NCBI GenBank assembly: GCA_947652605.1
Contig: OX393583.1
Location: 12,503,222-12,567,221, forward strand
Reading direction: 5' to 3'
DNA from: Elmis aenea
Lineage: Eukaryota > Arthropoda > Insecta > Coleoptera > Elmidae
DNA length: 64,000 nucleotides
Shown: piece by piece, positions 44,748 to 56,137 of the stretch
Position numbering within the stretch: the first letter of the stretch is position 1
How the letters are laid out: each line of letters begins with the position of its first letter
Translations under genes and position numbers: made by a program
Notes under the pieces: model-generated
Told to the model about the DNA's origin: nothing
The model's input: only the letters and a program-made list of their open reading frames with translations
Database searches by the model: none

Positions 44748-46528
44748 CAGGGTGTTTGAAATTCGAGTTTAAGCATGGGTATCTCGCTTATTATAATAGC
44801 TAGACTAGAGTATAGGTTTAAATTTGGCAAAGTTGCTAAATTCGATGCTTATTGATAATCCAAAGAGAAATTGGAAATATCTCAAACAGTATCCGAGAAA
44901 ATTAGGAAAAACTGGAAAGTTCATTTTTGAAAATCGTTTATAACTCCTTTGGAGTTTGAAATATTTTAAATGTGTAAGACATTGCCCAAGCAACTTTTAA
45001 GGCCGAATCGGATGGTGGTCACAAATTTTTCCTAGGTTGATTCGTTTTTGTTTTAGACAACCAACTTTGTTTTTTCGTATGGGCAGCATATCGCGTTTTT
45101 CTTCGTTATTAACCCTTAAATACATGAATTTTTAAGAATTAGATTTATATAAAATTTTAGGTATATTTTATTGTAAAGAATGTGGGAAAAATAGTTTAAA
45201 AAATCATTCACAATTTTTTAACTGTTTTAATTGAAAAACAAAAATTCTTGCCGAAGAGCAACATTGCGCCAAACAATAACTAAAAATAGTGCCGAAGAGC
45301 AACATTGTGTTGTTAATGGGCAACTTTGTACAAAACAATAAATAAAATATGTCACCGAAGAGTAACATTTGTGCAAAACGATAAACAAAGTATGTTGCCG
45401 AAGTGCAACACTGCAAAACGGCAACATTTATTTTAGGTGCAAATTATTTTGTTATAACAAAGAGCCGCACCACATTTTTCACAATTTATTGTTAATTCCA
45501 TTTTATTTTGTAATTACATGTCACTATAAAATGGTTTTTTATGTAAATAACAAGAAAATTATACAACGCCAAATTTGTAAAAAATGCAAAATGGTGCTAA
45601 TTGGCAACACAATTTTTATACTACTGCTATGAACGGAGGTACAATATTGCATTATAATTCGATAAACTTAACTTTGATCTGTTAGAAACTTTTTTCTATG
45701 TTAAAATATTCTTTAATTTAAAAACAAAAATTCTAAATCTTAAAAATTATTAAAAAAACAAAAAAATTGGGTTATGTTTTGATGATAAATTTTCAAAAAC
45801 TATCGCCCTTTATGTAATTATTTCTTAACATATGCATTACAAGAAGTGTTGTGAATCATCAACAAAAAGTAGATTTGTGACAAAATATTTTTTATGGTTT
45901 TTACATAATATAATAATATATGTTGCTAATCGGCAACACTATGCATTTAAGGGTTAAAGTTCATTTTTACGTCTAACAGGCCTTCAAAACTTTTAGTTTT
46001 GTTAATCGGTTGTCATGGAAACAACATAAACTACAATGACCGGCCTACCTGATTTATAATGGTTATTGTTTAAAACGTATTTTTTGAAATTTGACAATGA
46101 AAGAAAAAGTAAAATACCATGTGTGATACATTAATGGATTCAGAAAAATAAATGCTATATGATTATGTAAATACCTAGCAAAAATTGCGCCCATAAGAAA
46201 AAATAAAGTTGGTTGTCATAAAACAAAAACGAATCGATCTAGAAAAAAATTGTGACCACCATTCGATTCGGATTGAAATGTTGCTTAAGCAATGTTTTAA
46301 CACATTTGAAATATTTCAAACTCCGAAGAAGTTATAGACGATTTTCAAAAATCGTATTTTCCGGTTTTTCCTAATTTTCTCGGATATCGTTTGAGATATT
46401 TCCAATTTCTCTTTGGATTATTAATGAGCACCAAATTTAGCAACTTTGCCAAATTTAAACCTATACTCTAGTCTAGCTATTATAATAAGCGAGATCCCCA
46501 TGCTTAAACTCGAATTTCAAACACCCTG
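44748..46528. mobile_element. Family V palindrome carrying a piggyBac MITE
   Basis: CAGGGTGTTTGAAATTCGAG at the left and ctcgaatttcaaacaccctg at the right; TA flanks. The arms (44748-45095 and 46190-46528) pair almost fully. Confidence 0.9.
45113..45953. mobile_element. piggyBac MITE with repeated gccgaag-gcaaca motifs
   Basis: TTAA at both sides (45109-45112 and 45954-45957), ends CCCTTAAATACATG and atgcatttaaggg. CCCTT at TTAA is characteristic of piggyBac. Inside, at 45249-45430, the motif gccgaag(a/t)gcaaca recurs about five times. No transposase. Confidence 0.85.
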
Positions 46529-46690
46529 TACACGTTTTTTACAATAATTATATAAGATTGGTAACTTAAAAACCAATTCTAATTGCACTTATTCGTATAC
46601 ACGTTTTTTACAATTATAATCTAAGATTGGTAACTCTTAAAAACAAATTCTAATTGCACATAAAAATTTAAAAATGAAATTAAGCTAATA

Positions 46691-47531
46691 TTAGACGTTG
46701 CGATTTTTTTTCCATCTGTAAGAAAAATATTTTTCCGACGACCACTATGTAAAGCGAGTAATTTCGCACGGCTTGCTGCTACTGAAAATGACAAATTGCG
46801 CATGACACCGGAAATTGTGTGCAAAGTTCACTTTGCGTGTGTAAAGTGACGATTTCCGCTACATTACACACGCTAAACGCGCTGTCAAGTTAACGTGAAG
46901 CAAATCTAACCTCACAAGTGTCAAGTGTCACCAACGTCAAAAAAATGTTATTTTCACAACTTTTTTGCAGAATTAATGATTATGTCTAAGTGGTCGTCGG
47001 AAAAGCATAGTGTACAACACGTGCTGAATTGAATATTTCAGCACTAGTTGTACAATATACTATTACAGCTTGTAAAATAAATACACGACTCCTATTACAC
47101 TTTGCGATTTTTTTTGCGTACGATTCGAAATCGCCACTGCGCTGCACAATTTATCTGACATTTAAATGACAGCCAACCGGCAGTTAACCACATAATAACC
47201 AATAATAACCTACATATCTGCATTTTTACTAATGTGGTCTGTTTACTACAATCGCAAAATGTGTATCGTGTTAAAAAAATACGAAAAAAGTATACTTTGT
47301 AGGTTATGTGATCCTTTTGACAACATAGTGGCACAAAAATTACCAGAAGTTACTAGAAATGTAATAAAATACACATGTTTGACCTTGAAAAATTAGAGCA
47401 TGTTCAATAGAATAAAATCCTATGACATTTAAAATCCATTGCGATTTTTTTTCCTATGCACATTTAGACGTTGCGATTTTTTGGTTTTGCGTTGTGGAAA
47501 AATGATTTGTAAGAAAAATCGCAACGTCTAA
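46691..47531. mobile_element. TA-flanked MITE with TTAGACGTTGCGATTTTT ends
   Basis: Left end TTAGACGTTGCGATTTTTT, right end aaaaatcgcaacgtctaa; TA on both sides. Additional gcgattttttttc copies at 47103, 47440 and 47472, and an inner inverted pair (ttccgacgaccac at 46733, gtggtcgtcggaa at 46990), show it is itself composite. Confidence 0.75.
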
Positions 47532-47550
47532 TATGAGCATTAGTCATTTT

Positions 47551-47815
47551 TTATTCATCATCCTCACTTTCGTCTTTTTTGTATTTATCCACACTAGTAA
47601 TTTCGTGTAGTATTTTATTATTTTCTTTTATTTCATTATAAAAATCAATACACGAAATATTCTCATAATTATAAACTACCTTTAAAATTCTGCGTATAGT
47701 GGAAATTTTAAGTTTATTTCTCTCTTTATTCTACTGTCCGCCGATCATGGAAAATATTCTCTCCAAGTTCGCGTTTTGGCCAGGTATTGCAAAAAAAAAA
47801 TTCACAGATTTTTAG
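47551..47815 (-). pseudogene. hAT transposase dimerisation domain (C-terminal fragment)
   Basis: The minus-strand frame reads FFFAIPGQNANLERIFSMIG, then, after a stop, NKERNKLKISTIRRILKVV, and an acidic tail ending DKYKKDESEDDE before a TAA (47551-47553). ANLERIFSM..NKER..LK.stirriL is the hAT C-terminal block. The gene is reduced to this end by an internal deletion next to the right TIR. The stop replaces the usual Trp after GGQ. Confidence 0.8.
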
Positions 47816-48013
47816 TATTTCAGAATGAAAGTATTTTCAAATTTAGAGAGGAACTTTATCTTTGTGCATCATTAAATAATTATTAATTAGCAAAATTTAA
47901 AAAAAGAGGACATTTATATAAATAATAAAAAAAGAAAGAGAACAAAAATATTCTCTTAAAAAAGAGAACATGTTCTCTTTAAAAGAGACCTATTGGCAAC
48001 CCTATATCCTAAG

Positions 48014-48642
48014 TAAGAGAGGGTCACGATACGTTGTCGCTAGAATTTGATTAAGGCTGTGTTTATTGCATTAAGAACATCAAAACTGAATCTTTTGCAG
48101 AGTTATACGTGCCACTGGCCATTTCCTTCGGAAAAATAGGGAAAAAACTGAAGGGTTGAATAACAAAAGTAATTTTTGGGATCGCGTTGGCCATGATACC
48201 GTCAGGGATAAAATCTAAATTCTTCTATTTACCAATGCGCGCGTCCTTTTAAGTTAAGTTAAAAAAGTTGAGGCAAATCTTTCGGAACATACGGCGAAAG
48301 GAAATGTGGAAAGAGATTTGAAATGACACCGAAGATTTGCCTCTAGATTTTTTCTAAATATGCGCCATAGGCGGTTATGATATCATTCGACGGATCTTTT
48401 CTCTGTCTTTCAATTGATGAATGATATGATTTGATTGGTTTATCCTTATAACTAACGGAGTTACACATATCGTAAAAACAAGTTTTTGGTGGCAGGCTGT
48501 GTTGAATAAAAACAGAAAAACATTTGCAAACAATTGACCAACAATTATTGTCATTTTCTGCAACCTAACGTTGCATAAATTGATTATACATTGTGTTTGT
48601 TATCAATTCTTATTGTTAGTAATTTTTAACGGAACTCTACGA
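48014..48642. other. Unassigned
   Basis: No supported features. Confidence 0.4.
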
Positions 48643-48710
48643 CAGTGGTCTTCAACCTGACGATCGCGACGTTCTCACTGGTCGATGTCGACGATTTTAT
48701 ATTTTTATTA
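48643..48710 (+). mobile_element. Solitary hAT end
   Basis: CAGTGGTCTTCAACCTGACG followed by GC-rich bases is a typical hAT 5' end. The other end was not found before a family U element starts at 48808. Confidence 0.45.
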
Positions 48711-48807
48711 ATCAACTTTTCCCCATATTTACCTTTGCTATGCTATGCAATACTTAAATAAACAATACAATTTTACTGCTATAGTCTTATAATTTTTCAA
48801 AACTATA

Positions 48808-49221
48808 CAGGGTGATTGATTGAAACCGGGGCTTAAAAATATATGAAGAATGAAAAAGGGTGTGGATCTAAAATTTTGTTTATGACCATAATTGCGTCTG
48901 ATCTGTTTATTGAAAATATTTTCAATGTGGTGACACTTCCGGAAATACCGGAAGGTGACGTCTACTTTCTTATTTCAAATACAATGGTCTATTTTTTATT
49001 GCGTATTTGGATTTAAAGCGTTATTTTAGAGGGACTTTTATTAGCATTCCCTATACCTAAGTGCCACCATTTTTGGAATTTTTTGAAAATTTTTTGATTC
49101 CTATCGTGATGCTTAATATTATCTAACGCCGCCATTTTTGAAGAAAAAACGCTTTAATTTAGACCATGCCCAGAAGAAACCCTGGAGTACATCCTTGGAT
49201 TTTTGCAATCGATGCATTACT
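48808..49221 (+). mobile_element. Family U element, copy 2
   Basis: It begins CAGGGTGATTGATTGAAACC after TA; matches 39838-40260 in reverse, down to gcaatcgatgcattactta. Confidence 0.8.
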
Positions 49222-49223
49222 TA

Positions 49224-49950
49224 CAGGCTGTCCAAAAAAAAATTTTTAATACAACCAGACCACTAAAATTCGTATTTTTCAAATACAATGCCCAATTTAT
49301 TTTATTTTTTTCCTTTTCTAATGCAATATTACATTATGCATCAATCTGTATTAGTGTTTCCTATACCTATCTGCAACTATTTTCGAGTTATTAAGAATTT
49401 TTGTTTGTTAAGAGAAATTGCAACATATTTAAATAGTAAGCCTTGGAAATGACAACAAATGTCAATATTAATAACCGTCAACCACTTTTATTGCGTTTGT
49501 CTGAAGTATCCATGAAAATGGAATATCAAGAGTATTCAAACACGAATATTTTGTACTTATTTTATATTCATGAAGAATGTTACAAGATTATTGAAAGAAC
49601 TTGCCGCGAATTCAGTGAGAGTCCGCACTTTCAATAATCTTGTGATATTGTACGTCAATGTAACATAAATTCAAAATATCCGTGTTTGAATACTCTTGAT
49701 ATTCCGTTATGGATACTTCAGACAAACGCAATAAAAGTGATTGACAGTTATTAATATTGGCATTTGTTGTCATTTCCAACCCTTACTATTTAAAAATGTC
49801 ACCTTCTCTGTTAACTTTATCAAAAATTCTTAATAACTCGAAAATTGTTGCAGATAGGTATAGGAAACGCTAATACAGATTGATGCAGAATGTAATTTTG
49901 CATTAGAAAATGAAAAAAAAAAAAAATTGGGCATTGTATTTGAAAAATAC
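49224..49950. mobile_element. Family W palindrome with transposase N-terminus at its centre
   Basis: The left arm starts CAGGCTGTCCAAAAAAAAAT; the right arm reaches gggcattgtatttgaaaaat. The inner arms contain caaacgcaataaaagtg and complement. The right terminus is replaced by a fragment of the GGGGAGACC MITE at 49951. Confidence 0.8.
49512..49637 (+). pseudogene. Possible Tc1/mariner-like transposase N-terminus
   Basis: The frame reads MEYQEYSNTNILYLFYIHEE, then CYKIIERTCREFSESPHF and a stop. Insect transposases of this superfamily often start 'MexYsnxexxdMlxiYGexxxnxxxaxrxYxerFP' with a helix-turn-helix; the resemblance is moderate. The stop coincides with the palindrome centre, where the complementary arm begins. 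Confidence 0.45.
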
Positions 49951-50100
49951 ACTTGGGGTCAAAAGTAACAGTGTTACAACCAACCTCAGTCAATGTTTTA
50001 ATTTGCAAATGTTCACTCTTAGCACATAATTGGTGGTTTTCTTCGTAGATGAGAACATACAAAACTTGTCGGATTAATTTTCCAATTTGTCGTTTTTTTT
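49951..50100 (-). mobile_element. Internal fragment of the GGGGAGACC MITE
   Basis: acttggggtcaaaagtaaca through acataattggtgg matches copy 3 at about 42948-43100. Both ends are missing. Confidence 0.85.
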
Positions 50101-50450
50101 TTGTTTCATATTTTTGAATCTTCTTTCATTTTGCTAATGTTACTATATTTTGCTTCGTTAGTGCCTCTTTGTGCTTTAAGAATTATCTAATTTCGATTAA
50201 CCGTTCTCCCATTATAAATAAAAAATTGAACTCCGCGGTAACTTCACATCATCTCGGACTTTTTCACCAACAACATAAATACTTTACGAGCATCAATGTG
50301 GAAACTCAGAATAAGTAATTAGCTGTTAAACTAAAACAATAAAATGCAATAAAAAACCGAAGAAAAGTTTTTTTACCAGCAATTATCTACCTGAATCTCA
50401 ACATTTGACCTGTATAACATTACTGGTCCAGCCAGGCCAGTGGTGTACCA
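50101..50450. other. Unassigned
   Basis: No supported features. Confidence 0.4.
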
Positions 50451-50454
50451 TACA

Positions 50455-51110
50455 GGGTGAGTCACGACGGACGCGTCGGAGTTTTATGGCGAAACGGTTT
50501 ATATTTTCCCATTTCTGTCGCTGTTAGATTATGTAAGTCAATAAGGGCTACATTTTAAAAATATTTTCGAACATACAGGGTGCTCCAAAAAAGAGTGCCA
50601 TATCAAAGTTATACTTTTTCTAATGGAACACCCTGTATATTTTTACATTTTTGGATTCCTCTTTAAATTTAATTCAAAAAATGTATAAGGTTATATGGGT
50701 CTAAAGTCAACCGTTCTCGTGAAAATTGCATTTTCATGAAAATACAGTATTTTCAAAAATTTTCAACATTTAAAAACTTTGAGAAGTCTGAAGAAATTCG
50801 CTTGGAGATCAGATTGACAATAGATTATGTAACACTTTGCACCACCTACATTTTAAAAATATTGTACAGGGCGTTTTTTACGGTCGGTCAAACTTGTGAA
50901 ACTTTAAACATCGATAACTCATTTTTTTTAAATACAACACCCTATATTTTTTTACACCGTCTTATAGAAAATTTAATTCTCTTTCGAAAACATTAAGGCT
51001 GTTTTTCACCTAAAGTTGATATTTTCCGAGATATCGCGATTTTATTGTTAATTATTAGGGCAAAGTAATATTTTCAAGTAGGCTATGAAGGTAGCCAGCG
51101 GTAATTTGAA
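50455..51110. mobile_element. Family T-related arm, one half only
   Basis: Two CAGGGTG starts (50455 and 50577), then blocks ggttatatgggtctaaagtc and ttgtgaaactttaaacat shared with 54220-54500. The complementary arm is absent, so this is a half-palindrome. Confidence 0.65.
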
Positions 51111-51194
51111 ACAATTGAAAGAAAAAACAAGACACTTATAATTTTATCGTTTGACTACACACTTTTGATATATTTTTATAGAAAAGTTATAGTT

Positions 51195-51460
51195 GTACCC
51201 CGGCTCCACATATCGTTTTCAAAACGCAACAATCTGGCTCCACGTACGACATTCTACCGCGTGATAGTTCTGCGCGATAATTTATCGGATTGAAAATGGA
51301 ACAAGCTGCGTCCAAGTGCGTTATGACTTTGAAGACGCAGAAGTAGTACGATCCGTTATCGGACGTGGAGCCTCCTCTCATTTAAACTTATGTTACCTAT
51401 TTTTGCCCGTCAATTTAACGCAGATACATGCGTTAAAATATCGTACGTGGAGCCGGGGCC
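51195..51460. mobile_element. Small MITE with CCCCGGCTCCAC ends
   Basis: accccggctccacatatcg at the left and tacgtggagccggggcc at the right; internal copies of tggctccacgtacg and acgtggagcc. A TSD is not clear. Confidence 0.65.
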
Positions 51461-52192
51461 TTAGAATAGCCCCACATTAGCGTATTTTATCAAAATTAAT
51501 ACTTAATACGAGCAGAGCTTTTACGTTCGCATGCACGCGTTTAGGTTTTCCTTTTCTTATTTTACGAGTTGTCAAATTTATTCACGCTCTACGGCTAACT
51601 ACTTTATGCTTATTGAATGAAGTCCTGCATAATTTAACAACAGTGTATACCATAATGTTAAAAGTTTATATTCTTTACGACGCGAAATTTGCATTAAAAC
51701 GAAAATGAGAAATGTATTTTGACTCAATTTGTGTCGTCCCAATAATATACGGACATTTCGCGAATGTTGGGAATTGTTTTTGGAGTTTTACAAACCTATT
51801 AGGTCCGTGTTCGCCATAATTAAATACATAATGAACGATTTAGATTTGCCGATAAAATATCTATAGGTATCTCAAGGTTAAATTATTTAGCATGACTGGT
51901 GTATGTGCGGCAGATAATATGGTACGGCCAAGCTGTGTGACTGATTAAATTGCATTATTATACTTTTATCGCTTAAAAATGCATGCACACTAATCATGAG
52001 CCAATGATTACGGACATTCTAATTAAACAAATCGAGTTTAATTAACTTTACAAGGCGAACCGCCCTTGGTGTCCCGTTTATATTAATTCTGATTTTATTA
52101 CTTAGTGTCAAGTTCTTTAATTCAATTTTTTGTCCACCAAGAAATTCATTACAATCAAATTAAACAGGGTCACCCATGACTTCTAACTTGAG
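51461..52192. other. Unassigned, possibly unique
   Basis: No repeats shared within the window and no supported ORF. Confidence 0.4.
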
Positions 52193-52194
52193 TA

Positions 52195-52308
52195 GGGGAG
52201 ACTGGGGATGGAAGTAAAATTTTTTTGTTTTTATTTAATTTCTCATAGAGTATAACAAGCTTTTTACATCCAAATTTATTATTAAAAATGTATCAATTAG
52301 GTGTGTAT
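52195..52308 (+). mobile_element. Left-end fragment of the GGGGAGACC MITE
   Basis: GGGGAGACTGGGGATGGAAG after TA, then taatttctcatagag as in the other copies. It is interrupted by the hAT MITE at 52309. Confidence 0.8.
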
Positions 52309-53136
52309 TAGGGATTCTGTCCCGGGACTGTCCCGGGACGAAAGTCCTGGAAATTCCCGGGACTTTCTTAGTCTCGAGTCCCGGGACATTTAGTTCGAAA
52401 CTCGAGACGAGACTTAATGTTACAGAACACTGAAATTAAATGTTTCTACTTCTAATTTTTTTTTAATTTAATGCCACGAGTTTAGCAAAAATATTTTTAG
52501 ATATATTTTTATGTTTTAAAGTTTAAGGAAAATTGCTAAGTTTATTAGTAAAAATATATTTTACTTATGCCTGTTATGTTTTAAAGTGCATGGAAAGTTG
52601 TTAAGTTTTTTTAAATAGGTATTTATTTGGAAATATGTATATATTTTATTTACTATAGAATGAAGACTAAATTAAAAATAATAATACTACTACTATTAAT
52701 ACTATACTTTATTCATGAAAAAATGCTTTAAAAAAAATATCCGTGAATATGGTTTGATTTTTAAAAAAATTATCATTTGTTGTTTATGGATGTGTGACGT
52801 ATAAGTTCTGTCAACTGTCACCACCGATTCACAATCACGATACGTTCAAAGAAGCAATTTTAAGTATGTAGCGGGTGCTTTCCGAAACTATGTCACTGTC
52901 AAGAAATAATTTATTTTTTACTGTGAAAATCGCCGTAAAATTTTCAGTATATGAATATTGCATCATATTTCTTGTAATTTATAAAATCTTCCGTCATTTT
53001 TGACAGGTTGTACCACCATTTTCCAGTACGTATATAACATTCGTAAAAGTCTCGAAGTCCCGGGAATTCCCGGGACTTTGATAAAAAAAGTCTCAAGTCC
53101 CGGGACTTCGAAAATTGTCGAGACTCAGAATCCCTA
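52309..53136. mobile_element. hAT MITE with TAGGGATTCTG ends, copy 1
   Basis: TIRs TAGGGATTCTG and cagaatcccta; exact TSD GTGTGTAT (52301-52308 and 53137-53144). Subterminal regions are full of cccggga and gtctcgag motifs. No transposase. Confidence 0.95.
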
Positions 53137-53145
53137 GTGTGTATA

Positions 53146-53902
53146 CAGGGTGTCCCAATTATACACCGCCAAAAAGTAGGTGCATATTCCTGAGTGAAAA
53201 TGATGACCATTTGTCAAATATTTTGTTATCCGAAAATGCTTCCTATCAAAGTTAGAGACCTCCAAAGTTGCAAGAAAAAAAAATCAAAAAATCTAATACG
53301 TCCTAGCCGTTTAACCCTTCGTTACTACTCATGGGTCTCTATGACCCTGTTAAGTTTAAAAATAAAATTTTCAAACAATAATTCTTAACCATGGAGCCAA
53401 GTTTTAAGTCAAGCATGACATTAGCCAACTAAGTTTAGTAAAAAAAAATATTTGAGGTGTATAAACAGAGTTTGTCGATGCATCTTTAGCGCTAATTTTC
53501 TCGAAAACGGCTACGTTTACAGCAAAAAACAAAGAGGGACGAATTTTTTCCTCTTAAGTCGTACTTTCTTATGAACGAATGACATTTTCAATTTTATTCC
53601 AGAGAAAAAAATTCTGAAGATGGTAAGCGGATGACCTGACTATGCATCATACTTCCAATTACGTGTTTTCTTTCTAATTATCCCACAAAGTCAATGGGAA
53701 ACACCCAAACATTTCGGCCGTTTGATAGCTTTAGCTTAAACGTCTAGGACGTAACCGATTTTTTGATTTTTTTTTTGCAACTTTGGAGGTCTCTAACTTT
53801 GATAGGAAGCATTTTCGGATAACAAAATATTTGACAAATGGTTATCATTTTCACTCAGGAATATGCACCTACTTTTTGGCGGTGTATAATTGCGACACCC
53901 TG
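53146..53902. mobile_element. Family X palindrome
   Basis: CAGGGTGTCCCAATTATACA at the left; tgtataattgcgacaccctg at the right; arms of at least 130 bases (aaaatatttgacaaatgg and complement). TA flanks. Confidence 0.9.
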
Positions 53903-54741
53903 TATGTATATCATTAATTATATTGACTATAATATTTTAATATTATGTGCAATAATAGTCTCTGGTGAAACTCTTATTATTATGATATTTGGACAAAAAA
54001 ATATATATATTTGATATACAAGGGTGCACCACGACCCTGAGATTCTTCGATAGCTCCTTTATTACTGAAAATATCAAAAAATGTTTAATACAAATATTGT
54101 GTGAACCTATTTTCTACATAACATAAAATTATTTTCAAATATACAGGGTGTTTCGTTTGATCGGCACATATAAAAATTTATTTTTTTTAAATAGAACACC
54201 CTGTATATTTTTACATTTTTGGATTTCTCTTAAAATTTACTTTAAAAAATGTATAAGGTTATATGGGTCTTAAGTCAACCGTTTTTGTAAAATTTACATT
54301 TTTATGAAATTTTTGAGCAATACAGCACTTTCAATTTTTTTTAACATTAAAGTTATTTAAAAAAGCGGTAAAATTTCGTTTAAAATTTAGATTGACAATA
54401 GATTAATTAACACTTTCCGCTAGCTACATTTAAAAAATATTATACAGGGTGTTTTTTACGCTTGGTCAAACTTGTGAAACTTTAAACATCGATAAGTCAT
54501 TTTTCTTAAATGCAACACCCTGTATATTTTTACATTTTCTTGTAAAGAATTTAATTGTCTTTCGAAATTATTAAGCATGTCCTATACCTAAACTTAATAT
54601 TTTTCGAGCTATCTCGATTTTTATTAGTATTACTAAGGCAATTAAAATATTTTAAAGTGGGTCATGGACGTAAGTCGTAATTTTTCAAAGAGTTTTTAAA
54701 CAAAAGAATTAAAAAAACTCCAACTTTAATTTTAGTCCAAT

Positions 54742-54900
54742 AATGCACCCCTCTTCCCCGAAATTTATCGTATAAATTGTTTAAAATTATATCCTTGTTC
54801 ATGTTCTACGCACAGCCGTAAATGTTGTCTCAAAGACTCTAGCACTCTTGATAACATTTCGGGGGTTATACCATTAAAAGCAACACAGCAAGTAATGCAG
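54742..54900 (-). pseudogene. Tc1/mariner-like transposase tail (left arm)
   Basis: The minus frame reads FNGITPEMLSRVLESLRQHL, then LCVEHEQGYNFKQFIR. It matches the end of the plus-strand fragment in the other arm. Only the last 50 or so residues are present. Confidence 0.7.
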
Positions 54901-55200
54901 TTGCCGAACACAGAATATCGTAATAGATGGATAGGGCGAGGTAGACCAATTTCCTGGCCACCTAGGACACCTGATCTTACCCCTATAGATTTATTTTTGT
55001 GGGCACCCATAAAACAGGTGTATCAAGACCCCCCAACAACTGCTGAAGATGTGCAGAACAGGATTCGTGTTGCTTTTGATGGTATAACCCCCGAAATGTT
55101 ATAAAGGGAGCTAGAGTCTTTCAAACAAGGTCTACGGCTGTGCGTAGAACAAGGACATAATCTTGAACAATTTATACGATACATTTCGGTAAAATGGGGT
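54895..55200 (+). pseudogene. Tc1/mariner-like transposase, catalytic tail (right arm)
   Basis: The frame reads QLPNTEYRNRWIGRGRPI, then SWPPRTPDLTPIDLFLWAPI, YQDPPTTAEDVQNRIRVAF and DGITPEML before a stop, then SFKQGLRLCVEQGHNLEQFI. WPPRTPDLTPxDxFLWG is the third catalytic block (Asp in PDLTP) of this DDE group, common in insects; the C-terminal helices follow. The stop after PEML and loss of everything upstream make it inactive. Confidence 0.8.
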
Positions 55201-56003
55201 ACATTTTTAGCCTAAAATTAAAGTTGCAGCTCTTTTTATTCTTTTGTTTAAAAATTCTTTGAAAAATTACGACTTGCGTCCATGGCCCACTTTAAAATAT
55301 TTTAATTGCCTTAGTAATACTGATAAAAATCGATATAGCTCGAAAAATATTAACTTTAGGTATAGGACATGCTTAATAATTTCGAAAGACAATTAAATTC
55401 TCTACAAGAAAATGTAAAAATATACAGGGTGTTGCATTTAAGAAAAATGACTTATCGATGTTTAAAGTTTCACAAGTTTGACCAAGCGTAAAAAACACCC
55501 TGTATAATATTTTTTAAATGTAGCTAGCGGAAAGTGTTAATTAATCTATTGTCAATCTAAATTTTAAACGAAATTTTACCGCTTTTTTAAATAACTTTAA
55601 TGTAAAAAAAAATTGAAAGTGCTGTATCGCTCAAAATTTTTACAAAAATGTAAATTTTACGAAAACGGTTGACTTAGAACCTTATACATTTTTTAAAGTA
55701 AATTTTAAGAAAAATCCAAAAATGTAAAAATATACAGGGTGTTCTATTTATAAAAAAAAAAATGTGCCGATCAAACGAAACACCCTGTATATTTGAAAAT
55801 AATTTTATGTTATGTAGAAAATAGGTTCGCACAATATTTGTATTAAACAGTTTTTGATATTTTCATTAATAAAGGAGCTATCGAAGAATCTCAGGGTCGT
55901 GGTGCACCCTGTATACAAAAAAAAACTTCATTTTCCTAGAAGCCTAATGAGAAGAAATTTTAAGATTTGAGGGCCCTTTGTTATTCCGGGGCGTACCGCT
56001 TAA

Positions 56004-56134
56004 AGGTCTCCACAGACCGACGCGGTGGCGGTCAGATTTAACCTTAGTGAGTGCGTGCGTCCCACTTGTTTCCTAAGGTTACATCTGACCGCCACCGCTA
56101 CCGCCACCGCCACCGCGTCGGTCTGTGGAGACCT
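56004..56134. mobile_element. 131-bp PIF/Harbinger-like MITE
   Basis: Ends AGGTCTCCACAGACCGACGC and gcgtcggtctgtggagacct; TAA on both sides (56001-56003 and 56135-56137). GC-rich with an internal accgcc repeat. A 3-bp TAA duplication is typical of PIF/Harbinger. Confidence 0.8.
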
Positions 56135-56137
56135 TAA

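Larger units (their letters stand above)
44681..48005 (-). mobile_element. hAT element shell with several nested insertions
   Basis: Left end tagggttgccaactgttg and right end cctattggcaaccctat are TIRs. Flanks TTCCTAAG (44673-44680) and ATCCTAAG (48006-48013) match at 7 of 8. It contains family V and piggyBac insertions, a TA MITE and the tail of its own transposase. Confidence 0.75.
54019..55911. mobile_element. Family T palindrome with transposase remains in both arms
   Basis: The left end CAAGGGTGCACCACGACCCT and right end agggtcgtggtgcaccctg pair, as do the arms over more than 700 bases. The TA flanks are at 54017-54018 and 55912-55913. The two arms carry oppositely oriented copies of the same transposase tail, the right one longer, so the palindrome arose by inverted duplication of one transposon end. 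It provides empty sites for both TTAA insertions in copy 1. Confidence 0.9.

Noticed and set aside
45204..45427. Repetitive peptides across the gccgaag motifs
   Set aside because: Frames follow a nucleotide tandem motif in a non-autonomous MITE; no protein meaning.
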